From positions 1 to 11,706 of the forward strand of contig CAZMBH010000028.1 of the NCBI GenBank assembly GCA_964564535.1: a stretch of DNA of 11,706 nucleotides. Reading direction: 5' to 3'. Shown here piece by piece: positions 5,367 to 11,706 of the stretch. Each line of letters starts with the position of its first letter. Position 1 is the first letter of the stretch. The position numbers and the translations under genes are program-made. The notes beneath the pieces are model-generated. The model made no database searches, was not told where the DNA came from, and worked only from the letters and a program-made list of their open reading frames with translations. The DNA is from GWC2-37-13 sp964564535 (GTDB taxonomy: Bacteria; Patescibacteriota; Microgenomatia; UBA1406; GWC2-37-13).

Positions 5367-6805
5367 ATAGCAAAATCAGGTATCTCAATGACCTCCCTCG
5401 TTTTATCGTTAATTATTGCAGGAATGGGAGCCAATAGACCAACTCTCATAAGGGCCTGTATCTGAGGATCACCAATAATATCCATATAATATTCTCTATT
5501 AATGCCTCTTATTCTTTCCATACTTTCTTGTTGAATGTTTTCAGAAACAGATTTAACTATAAATAAGACATATGGAGGTTTGCTTTCAGAATATGTTTGC
5601 ATTAATTTTGTCTGGTCAATAATATGACCAACGGCATCTTCATGACTCAATGGTCCGGCACCAAACACTTGAGAATCTACCATAAATTGCCCAATGTTTG
5701 GTCCATCTTGCGTAATCGATTGAAAATCTTCTGCGTGATAAGCATTTGGGTGATCAGTTTGTTCATATGAGCCTGAAAGATATTGGAAAACTACTGTTCT
5801 TGCCAAAAAATATCTTAATGCTTGTAGTTGGTTTTTATTAAGGTCTTTATAGTAGTTGTCAAAATACTTATCAGTTACTTCAGAAAATTCTCTCAATTCA
5901 AGTAATGTTGGAATAGTTTCGGCTATAAGGGCTTCCAAATTATAAGCATGTTCAGGATCTGTGTAAACATTTTTTAATATTCCAGGTGTAAGGACGTTAT
6001 TTCCTTTGCTAGTTAATAGTTTATAAAGTTTAGGAGCAATTTTTTTTGTTAATTCCGTAGTTGAATATTTAATTTTTTTATCGTAACCTAAAATTACACC
6101 CATATGATCAGTATCATAAACAGCCGTAATAGCCACCCTTTTTAATTTAGACTTATTCGATTGTTCTTGTACTTTATTAAAAAGTTTTTTAATTAGTAGT
6201 GCGCTTTTTTCATGAATTTTAAGATTATTTTTAACTAAATCAACATTGTCTGGAATGTTATATTTCTTTTTTAAGCCTAGCATTGCTCCACAACCATGCT
6301 CTTTATCATGCAAACTCATATGTGCAAATAAAATCTCTAATAAATCTCCTTGTTCAGCCTTTTTTTTAATAGCCTCAGTCAATCTGCCAGATTTTATTTC
6401 ATTTTTTCCGTCGATAGGAGAATTTTCAATTTCTATTAATCCAGCTTTTGCTTCATGAGCTTTAATTAATCTTCCAGCAATGAAAGGAATTATTAATCTT
6501 CCATCAATACAAATGCTAATTCCTAGAGAACAGGGTCCTCTAATGTCTTTTTCTTGGGTAATAATATCATCAAAGTCTTTATGTGAGTATTGTGCGGCCT
6601 GTTTATTATTTCTTGCAATAATTTGCAAAGCATTCATAAAAACTTTTTCTCTAATAGCCCCTCTTTCCCTTCTTAATTGTGGGCTTAATGGTAACCTACC
6701 ATAAAAATGACCTAAATAATTTTTTAAGCTAAAAACCAATTGCAATTCTTTCGACGTTAACGATTCAGTAGCGGGATTCTTAGAATGCTCCAGTGTTATT
6801 GACAT
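5363..6805 (-). CDS. possible beta/CsoSCA-like carbonic anhydrase homologue; function unproven
   Basis: Protein of 480 aa from the ATG at 6805. Residues 99-103 are CIDGR, the C-x-D-x-R pattern that in beta-carbonic anhydrases supplies a zinc Cys and the Asp-Arg pair. About 60-70 residues later comes HMSLHDKEHGCGAM (His 162, 166, 170; Cys 172), resembling the His...Cys-Gly-Ala zinc site. Large size and the wide Cys-to-His distance recall the carboxysomal CsoSCA branch rather than short beta enzymes, but no carboxysome gene is present here. A later YDTDHMG segment and the C-terminal half are not ones I can place. The start at 6805 is preferred over one at 6892 because an extended -10 box lies 7 nt upstream and the longer version would overlap fmt. 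No signal peptide. Alternative: an unrelated zinc protein. Confidence 0.6.
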   Translation of the reverse strand: MSITLEHSKNPATESLTSKELQLVFSLKNYLGHFYGRLPLSPQLRRERGAIREKVFMNALQIIARNNKQAAQYSHKDFDDIITQEKDIRGPCSLGISICIDGRLIIPFIAGRLIKAHEAKAGLIEIENSPIDGKNEIKSGRLTEAIKKKAEQGDLLEILFAHMSLHDKEHGCGAMLGLKKKYNIPDNVDLVKNNLKIHEKSALLIKKLFNKVQEQSNKSKLKRVAITAVYDTDHMGVILGYDKKIKYSTTELTKKIAPKLYKLLTSKGNNVLTPGILKNVYTDPEHAYNLEALIAETIPTLLELREFSEVTDKYFDNYYKDLNKNQLQALRYFLARTVVFQYLSGSYEQTDHPNAYHAEDFQSITQDGPNIGQFMVDSQVFGAGPLSHEDAVGHIIDQTKLMQTYSESKPPYVLFIVKSVSENIQQESMERIRGINREYYMDIIGDPQIQALMRVGLLAPIPAIINDKTREVIEIPDFAI

Positions 6806-6812
6806 AGTTCTA

Positions 6813-6821
6813 ATTATAGCA
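6813..6821 (-). promoter_or_regulatory. extended -10 promoter of the carbonic-anhydrase-like gene
   Basis: On the minus strand TGC precedes a perfect TATAAT (6813-6818), the extended -10 form, with no clear -35 box. Seven nt separate it from the ATG at 6805, so the mRNA should be leaderless. It lies in the 19-nt gap after the fmt stop. Confidence 0.7.
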
Positions 6822-6824
6822 TAT

Positions 6825-7805
6825 TTAGAAGATATTATAGGCCTTGTTGAAGGTAGAGAAGTCAACTTCGTTTTTTCCTTCCAGTTGAACACGAATAGGG
6901 ACTAGGGAATAGGGACTAGGGAATAGGGATAATTTGGTGATTTTCAGTCGCTTGCCGTTTGGCAAAATAGTCCAAATTCCTGGCCATGGTGTTAATCCGC
7001 GGAACAGATTAAATAGTTCTCTAGAATTTTTTGATATTTGATCTTTGAGCTTTGATATTTCTACAAACCCATCTTTTTTTTCAAGCTTTTTCGTGTAAGT
7101 TGCGTCGCTATGATTTTGTTCTTTTGTTTTCAACTCGTTAACCTGTGAACCCGTTAACTGAATGATAATTTTTTTAAACATTTCAAATCCCAAATCCGTC
7201 AATTTTTTCTCTAAATCCGTCCTATAATCCGTATCCTTGATCGTATAACTTTCTTGAGCAATAATTGGTCCATGGTCTATCTCCTCATCCATTTTGATTA
7301 AGGTTACCCCGGTAATTTTATCGCCGTTTATCAAGGGGGTGGCAATCGGGGAGGGACCGCGGTATTTTGGAAGAAGAGAGGGATGAATATTCCAGAAACC
7401 ATATTTGGGCAAGGATAACAATTCTTTTGGAATAAGGTCGCCATAGGCATAAACAAGACCGAGATCTATTTTTTTAAAAACATCAAACTCCAAATTCATA
7501 GATATTTTTTTGTCATCCCCTCGTAGGAGGGGATCCAGACTATAATTACATTTTTTAAAAGGAATATCTAGATTGGATTCCCGCCTCCGCGGGAATGACA
7601 CGTTGTTAGTAATTTTATACTTATTTGCAATTATTTTAACCGGAGTAGGGGTTAGGATTTGTTTGCGGCCGACTTTTTGGTTAGGTTGGGTGACAACTAA
7701 CTTCACTTCAATTAATTGATTAATTGAAGTATCGGTAATTAGTTTTTCCAGAAAATCAGCAGCGAAATCCGGGGATCCGAAATAGGCAAGAGATAATTTT
7801 TTCAT
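6825..7805 (-). CDS. fmt: methionyl-tRNA formyltransferase with in-frame repeat insertion
   Basis: Fmt formylates initiator Met-tRNA using 10-formyl-tetrahydrofolate. In this 326-aa protein FGSPDFA (9-15), TQPNQKVGRKQILTPTPVK (39-57), VYAYGDLIP (118-126), NIHPSLLPKYRG (139-150) and DHGPIIAQ (177-184) are all present. The catalytic Asn139, His141 and Asp177 are therefore kept. The C-terminal domain has LTPWPG and VQLEGK. Residues 69-99 (SFPRRRES...DPLLRGDDK) are not Fmt sequence: they are the translation of a 90-bp palindromic element. A 14-bp tandem repeat near the C-terminus encodes FPSPYSLVPI in a linker. The ATG overlaps the stop of the upstream 69-aa gene by ATGA, so the two are probably translationally coupled. 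No Shine-Dalgarno motif is visible. Confidence 0.95.
   Translation of the reverse strand: MKKLSLAYFGSPDFAADFLEKLITDTSINQLIEVKLVVTQPNQKVGRKQILTPTPVKIIANKYKITNNVSFPRRRESNLDIPFKKCNYSLDPLLRGDDKKISMNLEFDVFKKIDLGLVYAYGDLIPKELLSLPKYGFWNIHPSLLPKYRGPSPIATPLINGDKITGVTLIKMDEEIDHGPIIAQESYTIKDTDYRTDLEKKLTDLGFEMFKKIIIQLTGSQVNELKTKEQNHSDATYTKKLEKKDGFVEISKLKDQISKNSRELFNLFRGLTPWPGIWTILPNGKRLKITKLSLFPSPYSLVPIRVQLEGKNEVDFSTFNKAYNIF
6893..6928. repeat. 14-bp tandem repeat in the fmt 3' part
   Basis: About 2.6 copies of GAATAGGGACTAGG. It is read on the minus strand as part of the linker before VQLEGK. Fourteen is not a multiple of three, so gain or loss of one copy would shift the frame of the last about 20-30 residues. 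Confidence 0.8.
7511..7600. mobile_element. MITE-like palindromic element, copy 1, in frame inside fmt
   Basis: 90 bp, starting TGTCATCCCCTCGTAGGAGG and ending CGCGGGAATGACA. Each end is itself a hairpin (CCCCTCGTAGGAGGGG; CCCGCCTCCGCGGG). The two ends are imperfect inverted repeats of each other over about 30 bp. The first 28 bp are identical to the copy at 11600-11688. Its length is divisible by three, and on the fmt strand it is open, encoding SFPRRRES and DPLLRGDDK. I see no clear target-site duplication. Confidence 0.87.
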
Positions 7806-8011
7806 TTTTTAAATTTTATTGTGGGTGAAACAGTGGTAGTTTTCGTCAATTCAGGAGTCGGGTAGGGGGTGTAAGTGGGATATGGGGTTATTGACAATAT
7901 GTAATCAACAACTTTGTTATTTTTTTCCACCTTTTGTCCATAACGAACCCCAAGAATAAAAATAAGGACAATAAGAAGAAAAAATAAAAAAATATAAGAA
8001 GTTTTTTTCAT
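7802..8011 (-). CDS. small membrane-anchored Pro/Thr-rich protein, 69 aa
   Basis: After MKKTSY comes a strongly hydrophobic segment (residues about 7-23, IFLFFLLIVLIFILGVR), then a charged stretch and a tail rich in Pro, Thr and Tyr (PYPTYTPYPTPELTK). It is either an N-in single-span anchor with an external tail or an uncleaved signal sequence. No family is recognised. It is the first gene of an operon with fmt, overlapping its start by four bases (ATGA). An extended -10 box (TGT-TATACT) ends 7 nt before its ATG, facing away from the surface-protein gene. Confidence 0.75.
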   Translation of the reverse strand: MKKTSYIFLFFLLIVLIFILGVRYGQKVEKNNKVVDYILSITPYPTYTPYPTPELTKTTTVSPTIKFKK

Positions 8012-8018
8012 TAAAAAA

Positions 8019-8049
8019 AGTATAACAGATAAAAATAGTTGACAGTAAA
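8019..8049 (-). promoter_or_regulatory. extended -10 promoter of the 69-aa gene and fmt
   Basis: On the minus strand TGT precedes TATACT (8019-8024). A weak -35-like TTTACT (8044-8049) sits 19 nt upstream. Seven nt separate the -10 box from the ATG, so the operon mRNA should be leaderless. The element overlaps the divergent promoter of the surface-protein gene. Confidence 0.65.
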
Positions 8050-8067
8050 CAAAAATCCTGTCATAAT
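8039..8067 (+). promoter_or_regulatory. sigma70-type promoter of the surface-protein gene
   Basis: TTGACA (8039-8044), a 17-nt spacer and CATAAT (8062-8067), with 6 nt to the ATG at 8074. It is predicted to be leaderless. It shares the -35 region with the divergent 69-aa/fmt promoter. Confidence 0.75.
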
Positions 8068-8073
8068 CAATTT

Positions 8074-9960
8074 ATGAAGAAGTTTTTTTCTGCAGTTTTA
8101 TTGTTGTTTTTTCCTTTATTTTTTATCTCACGACCGGTTACTGCTGCTAAGATTACCGATATCAGTTCAATTATGAGTCAGGGTTCAACCCGAACTTGTC
8201 TCCATGGAGAGGCTGATTCAAAAACCCAACCAAGGAAAGACAAACTAGTTATGGTTGTAATTCTTAATTTAAGCGGAAAATGTATTTCCTCGACAGGTTG
8301 TACTATATGGCTTCACAATACGGAAAATGGTAATATCGAGGATACTAATAATCAAATAAAAACATGTAAGGGTCCCGATGCCAGCAAACATAAATATTGC
8401 GATGACCCTTCAAAACTAGATAAGAAATTAGCTAAAGAAGTGGAGGTTAAGGCAGGTTGGCAGCAAATAACTGATTTTAAAATGATGAATTCTTCAGGAT
8501 TGCTATCTGACCCTGTAACTCCTGGTGTTGTCCCAGGAGGTGATGTAAGTATTCAAATTTACAATCAATATGCGGCTCATGTTAAATGGAGTTATTATGC
8601 AATTGGAGATGGACAAGTTTTACCACAAGAGATGGGAGCTGGAGCGGGAACCCCAGTTAGCGAACAAAATGCTTCCCAACAGTTAGGAACGGTTAACAAT
8701 GTTGGGCCGACTATTAATCTTACACAAGAAGGTCTTCAGGAAGACTGTATTACTTTTTTCTGGGACCCGTTTGGACGGGTGTTTGACAGTCAATCACTTG
8801 AACCAATGTCGGGAATAGAAGTGACCTTGTTGGATAGCGTTGGCAAACCGGCAGTTATTGATGGGCCGTACAACAATTATGACATCACAAAATTAGATAA
8901 TGGGATTTATAACATTTTAGTTTCCAAAGAAGACGACTACCAGATGTCAGTAGATGCTCCGGAAACACATTTGTTTACACGAAACATCAAACTTAATCCT
9001 AATTATTCAATTATTTATTCAGATATTTATTTACCCGGAGATATCTTCCATGAAGTCCCAATTCCTCAAAGTCCCCCTAAGGATTTTGATTTTTCAAAAT
9101 ACCATCATGATATTCCACTGGTTGCCAAAAAAACCCCGTATTCGGTTCCCGAGAAGGAAGTATATATAATCAAATCTACAGTTGTGTCGGCGGATATGGG
9201 TAATTTTGTCAATTTTAAAGGCGGAGTAACTTTTCCAAGGGCAAAAGTTTGTTTGATCGGCAAGGAAACAAAAAAGGTCTATGGAAACTGTGTTAATGCC
9301 GACAAATATGGAAATTTCACCATTAATATTGATAAAAATAAAGTTGCTCAGGAATATTTATACATAGTTGCCGAAAAAGTTAAACTGACCTTACCGATTA
9401 TTAAATCGAATAATATCGATATTTCAAAAATTAATTTCCAAGACGAAAATTTAACCGGCTATGAGCCGATATTAAATTACGTTGAAGGATATGCGTATGA
9501 CGATTCCGGGAAGCCTATGCCAAAAGCTAAGATTACAGTTAAACTGATTGACAGCGACACTGTTTTCTATTCAACTACGGCTGATGATACTGGCTTTTTC
9601 ACTATATATGGAAAGAATCTTCCATTTCCTGAATATTATTTTGAAATCAGTGATGGAAAAGGCGGCGTTCCTAAAGTTGTAACCACCTCAAAATTTGTTG
9701 AGATGAATAAACCGTATCTTGAAAGTGAAAAATTAAATTTGATGAGTTCAACAAAAAACAATCAGCCGATTATTAATCCTGCAACTGGAGAGTTAAATGA
9801 AATTGAAAAAAACGTTAAAACCAATTCAAAAGAAGGAATTTCAAACACGATAAAAAACATAATTAACAGCAAATTTATTCTTGTTTTTTTGATTCTTGTT
9901 TTGCTTATTTCTGTAACAATCGGGATGGCTTTATATATTAAAAAATCATCTAAGTCTTGA
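8074..9960 (+). CDS. secreted, C-terminally membrane-anchored multi-domain surface protein
   Basis: 628 aa. Residues 1-25 are a signal peptide (MKK, a hydrophobic core, then PVTAA). The next part, to about residue 110, holds Cys42, 70, 76, 98 and 109, possibly disulfide-linked. Three beta-sandwich modules of the carboxypeptidase-regulatory/CnaB-like kind follow, at about 230-305 (GRVFDSQSLEPMSGIEVTLLD), 370-440 and 469-540 (EGYAYDDSGKPMPKAKITV). Such modules usually form stalks or adhesive rods. Residues about 600-622 are a transmembrane segment followed by KKSSKS, so the protein should be anchored with its bulk outside. No LPxTG signal is seen and no enzymatic motif was recognised. Starts with ATG 6 nt after its -10 box. 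The rho promoter overlaps its stop codon. Role in attachment to a host cell or in the cell envelope is inference. Confidence 0.85.
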   Translation: MKKFFSAVLLLFFPLFFISRPVTAAKITDISSIMSQGSTRTCLHGEADSKTQPRKDKLVMVVILNLSGKCISSTGCTIWLHNTENGNIEDTNNQIKTCKGPDASKHKYCDDPSKLDKKLAKEVEVKAGWQQITDFKMMNSSGLLSDPVTPGVVPGGDVSIQIYNQYAAHVKWSYYAIGDGQVLPQEMGAGAGTPVSEQNASQQLGTVNNVGPTINLTQEGLQEDCITFFWDPFGRVFDSQSLEPMSGIEVTLLDSVGKPAVIDGPYNNYDITKLDNGIYNILVSKEDDYQMSVDAPETHLFTRNIKLNPNYSIIYSDIYLPGDIFHEVPIPQSPPKDFDFSKYHHDIPLVAKKTPYSVPEKEVYIIKSTVVSADMGNFVNFKGGVTFPRAKVCLIGKETKKVYGNCVNADKYGNFTINIDKNKVAQEYLYIVAEKVKLTLPIIKSNNIDISKINFQDENLTGYEPILNYVEGYAYDDSGKPMPKAKITVKLIDSDTVFYSTTADDTGFFTIYGKNLPFPEYYFEISDGKGGVPKVVTTSKFVEMNKPYLESEKLNLMSSTKNNQPIINPATGELNEIEKNVKTNSKEGISNTIKNIINSKFILVFLILVLLISVTIGMALYIKKSSKS

Positions 9961-9984
9961 CAAATAGATTTACTTTTGTATACT
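9957..9984 (+). promoter_or_regulatory. sigma70-type promoter of the rho leader
   Basis: TTGACA (9957-9962) overlaps the TGA stop of the surface-protein gene. A 16-nt spacer leads to TATACT (9979-9984). The expected transcript start, about 7 nt later, is at about 9991, which is exactly where the first strand of the leader's closing stem begins. This leaves a leader of about 203 nt before rho. Confidence 0.8.
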
Positions 9985-9990
9985 GAACGT

Positions 9991-10173
9991 AGATCCTCCT
10001 AATAGGGAGATAAATAAAATCTTTTTCTTTACGCAATTCAAATCAAGGGAATTGGGGTCGCTAAGCGGTCCTGAGAAAAATGATTTTTTTGCTGAATTTT
10101 TTCAGCGAAAGGCATTTAACCCTTTACTTTCTCAAGGGAAAAAGACAAAAACAACCCTTTTAACGGAGGATCT
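9991..10173 (+). ncRNA. structured leader RNA upstream of rho, candidate cis-regulatory element
   Basis: The predicted 5' end AGATCCTCC (9991-9999) is perfectly complementary to GGAGGATCT (10165-10173). Nested inside are AATAGGG/CCCTTTT (10001-10007/10155-10161, one mismatch) and TCTTTTTC/GAAAAAGA (10020-10027/10138-10145). The interior has CAATTC/GAATTG (10034-10039/10049-10054), CGC-TAA-GCG (10059-10067), CCTGAGAAA/TTTCTCAAGG (10070-10078/10128-10137, one bulge) and TTTGCTGA/TCAGCGAA (10088-10095/10102-10109). A competing hairpin CTCC/GGAG (9996-9999/10006-10009) could release the GGAGG strand. I do not recognise a known riboswitch core. Alternatives: a 6S-like or other free small RNA, although no terminator follows. 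Confidence 0.6.
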
Positions 10174-10193
10174 CTGGTTCTTCATTATCATCT

Positions 10194-11513
10194 ATGGTAG
10201 CATTAAAAAAATCCTCAAAGGATAAGGTAGAAAATTTAAACGTTGATTCTCCACTTGATATGTCAAAGTTGATTGATAAAGTGGAGTCAAAACCGATCGT
10301 ATCTGTGGAAGAGAAGCCTATTATGGTTTCTAAGCCTAATTTGCCGACTCCTCGGTATGATATGCCTGTTGAAGAAAGGCTGAAGGAAGATCTAAAAATC
10401 AGCTATCAGGCGAAGGGGATTTTAGATATTACTTTTGGTGGCTATGGATTTTTAAGACAGAACTATGTTTTATCACCGGACGCCGATATTTATGTTTCCA
10501 CTTCGCAAATCCGCAGATTCTGGCTTCGCCGTGGAGATGAAGTTGAAGGTTTAGCTCGTCCACCCAAGCCAGGGGAAAGATTTCACTCTTTACTTCTGAT
10601 CAAAAAAATCAATGGAATTGAAATGACGGAAGAACAAAGTGCCAAACGGAAAGACTTTGAAAAACTAACCGCTCTCCATCCAAATAAACAGATGAAGATG
10701 GAAACAACAAAGGATGTTTTATCAACAAGAATAATTGATTTAATTGCCCCGGTAGGCTTTGGGCAACGGGCCTTGATAGTCTCCCAGCCGAAGGCAGGGA
10801 AAACGACGTTCTTGAAAGAAATAGCTGAGGCAATTGGCACGAACTATCCAAAAGCATATCTGATGGCGATATTAATTGGAGAACGGCCAGAGGAAGTTAA
10901 TGAAATTAAAAGATTTATTAAAGGTGAGGTGGCTGCCTCAAACTTTGATGAATCACCACGCCAACAGATAAAAGTAGCTAATTTAGCCTTAGACAGGGCG
11001 AGAAGACTGGTTGAAGTCGGGTACGACGTCATTATCTTATTAGATTCCGTTACCAGATTAGCTAGAGCTTTAAATTTATCAGTTACCAACAGCGGTCGAA
11101 GTTTGTCCGGAGGATTTGATCCCTCAGCTCTTTATCCGGCCAAAAAATTCTTGGGAGCGGCCCGTAACTGTGAAGAAGGCGGAAGCTTGACCATTGTTGG
11201 AACGGCTTTAGTAGGAACAGAATCACGGATGGATGACTTAATTTATGAAGAATTAAAGGGAACCGGAAACATGGAGATCCATCTTGATCGTAAATTTGCC
11301 GACCGGAGAATTTTCCCGGCAATCGACGCTGAGAGATCAGGAACACGCCATGAAGAGCTTTTATTTGATAAAGAAACAATGAATAAAGTTAATACTTTGA
11401 GAAGAATGCTGAATTTGTTAAATGGCGAAGAAAGACTAATGGCCTTAACTGAAAAATTAAGCAAAACCAAGAATAATCAGGAATTTTTGGACTCCTTAAG
11501 TAAAGGTGCGTAA
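10194..11513 (+). CDS. rho: transcription termination factor Rho
   Basis: Rho is the hexameric RNA helicase that terminates transcription. The 439-aa protein has a variable, probably disordered start (about 1-55). The cold-shock-like RNA-binding domain begins near AKGILDITFGGYGFLR and includes DIYVSTSQIRRFWLRRGDEV. In the motor domain are the Walker A SQPKAGKTT, the catalytic-Glu segment IGERPEEV, Walker B VIILLDSVTRLARA, the Q-loop GGFDPSALYPAKKF, LGAARNCEEGGSLTIVGTAL, the R-loop GTGNMEIHLDR and SGTRHEELL. All are complete. Length is close to the 420-430 aa typical of Rho. The ATG has no Shine-Dalgarno at normal distance: the nearest GGAGG ends 24 nt upstream, inside the closing stem of the leader RNA. 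Few hairpin terminators are visible in the window, consistent with dependence on Rho. Confidence 0.97.
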   Translation: MVALKKSSKDKVENLNVDSPLDMSKLIDKVESKPIVSVEEKPIMVSKPNLPTPRYDMPVEERLKEDLKISYQAKGILDITFGGYGFLRQNYVLSPDADIYVSTSQIRRFWLRRGDEVEGLARPPKPGERFHSLLLIKKINGIEMTEEQSAKRKDFEKLTALHPNKQMKMETTKDVLSTRIIDLIAPVGFGQRALIVSQPKAGKTTFLKEIAEAIGTNYPKAYLMAILIGERPEEVNEIKRFIKGEVAASNFDESPRQQIKVANLALDRARRLVEVGYDVIILLDSVTRLARALNLSVTNSGRSLSGGFDPSALYPAKKFLGAARNCEEGGSLTIVGTALVGTESRMDDLIYEELKGTGNMEIHLDRKFADRRIFPAIDAERSGTRHEELLFDKETMNKVNTLRRMLNLLNGEERLMALTEKLSKTKNNQEFLDSLSKGA

Positions 11514-11599
11514 ATGATCTATTAAATAACTACTTTGATATAGTGTTTTTGAGAACTATAAGACTAAAATAAAACAGTTAAATTTTTAATCATCAACAC
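11514..11599 (+). promoter_or_regulatory. rho 3' region with a possible promoter for a gene beyond the window
   Basis: No gene is visible. TTGATA (11535-11540), a 16-nt spacer and TATAAG (11557-11562) could be a promoter reading rightward. TATAGT and ACTATA also form a 6-bp inverted pair, but no U-run follows, so an intrinsic terminator is not supported. Confidence 0.35.
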
Positions 11600-11688
11600 T
11601 GTCATCCCCTCGTAGGAGGGGATCCAGTCTATTATTACCTTTTTGTATGGTGATTTTAGTCTGGATTCCCGCCTTCGCGGGAATGACA
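11600..11688. mobile_element. MITE-like palindromic element, copy 2, intergenic
   Basis: 89 bp, TGTCATCCCCTCGTAGGAGG to GCGGGAATGACA, in the same orientation as copy 1 inside fmt. The first 28 bp are identical to copy 1 and the last about 25 bp are nearly so. The central 35 bp differ. Both ends are G/C-rich hairpins in otherwise AT-rich DNA, so it may also act as an RNA processing or termination point after rho. Confidence 0.85.
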
Positions 11689-11706
11689 CAAATGAAGATT
11701 TGTTAT

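Noticed and set aside
6805..6892. 29-residue N-terminal extension of the 480-aa protein
   Set aside because: It would overlap the end of fmt and contain the gene's own extended -10 box. Its residues look like antisense of the fmt linker repeat.
8176..8195. tRNA-like GGTTCAACCC arm
   Set aside because: It lies inside the surface-protein gene and has no acceptor, anticodon or D arm around it.
10165..10169. GGAGG as the Shine-Dalgarno of rho
   Set aside because: It ends 24 nt before the ATG with no in-frame start codon in between. It fits better as a strand of the leader's closing stem.
9991..10173. preQ1 riboswitch, SAM, glycine, FMN, T-box, tmRNA or RNase P RNA
   Set aside because: None of their signature cores was found in the sequence, and rho is not a queuosine gene. 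The RNA is reported only as an unassigned structured leader.
10583..11470. Several minus-strand open frames within rho
   Set aside because: They are shadows of a fully conserved rho gene, with no promoter or protein-like features of their own.
11536..11562. Intrinsic terminator after rho
   Set aside because: The TATAGT/ACTATA stem is AT-only and lacks a following U-run.

Overview
The window is AT-rich, gene-dense bacterial DNA. Three complete genes and one truncated gene for housekeeping enzymes are recognisable: queA (5' truncated), tgt, fmt and rho. Single-membrane-span small proteins, very short intergenic gaps, promoters placed right against start codons and repeat-loaded housekeeping genes suggest a small-genome Candidate Phyla Radiation (Patescibacteria) lineage, perhaps Microgenomates. 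That assignment is inference. TGA is used as an ordinary stop (queA, the 69-aa protein, the surface protein), so the code is not the TGA=Gly code of Gracilibacteria. A run of 100 N inside tgt shows this is a metagenomic or draft scaffold.

Layout. 1-1017: queA. 1020-1157 (minus): a 45-aa membrane miniprotein with a near-consensus promoter. 1232-2625: tgt, the second queuosine-pathway gene, broken only by the assembly gap. 2626-5366: two tandem cassettes, each a promoter plus one AAA_14/DUF4143-type ATPase-nuclease gene, each followed by an extra copy of the tgt 3' end. 5363-6805 (minus): an unusual protein with a beta-carbonic-anhydrase-like Cys/Asp/Arg...His/Cys pattern. 6825-8011 (minus): fmt preceded by an overlapping 69-aa membrane protein. 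8074-9960: a secreted, C-terminally anchored beta-sandwich surface protein. 9991-10173: a long, highly base-paired leader RNA. 10194-11513: rho. 11600-11688: a free copy of the palindromic element that also sits in fmt.

Three themes stand out. (1) The 3' end of tgt is present three times as direct repeats that exactly flank two different ATPase-nuclease genes. This looks like repeated insertion of single-gene cassettes at one site, each restoring the tgt C-terminus. (2) Housekeeping genes carry in-frame palindromic insertions. One family (three copies: queA once, tgt twice) encodes the same peptide pattern, AR-x-R-x-F-L, each time. Another family (fmt, and downstream of rho) is a MITE-like element with 28-32 bp terminal inverted repeats. 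(3) Six transcription units have a -10 box 6-9 nt before the start codon, implying leaderless mRNAs, whereas rho alone has a ~200-nt structured leader whose 5' end is perfectly complementary to a GGAGG-containing segment just upstream of the start.
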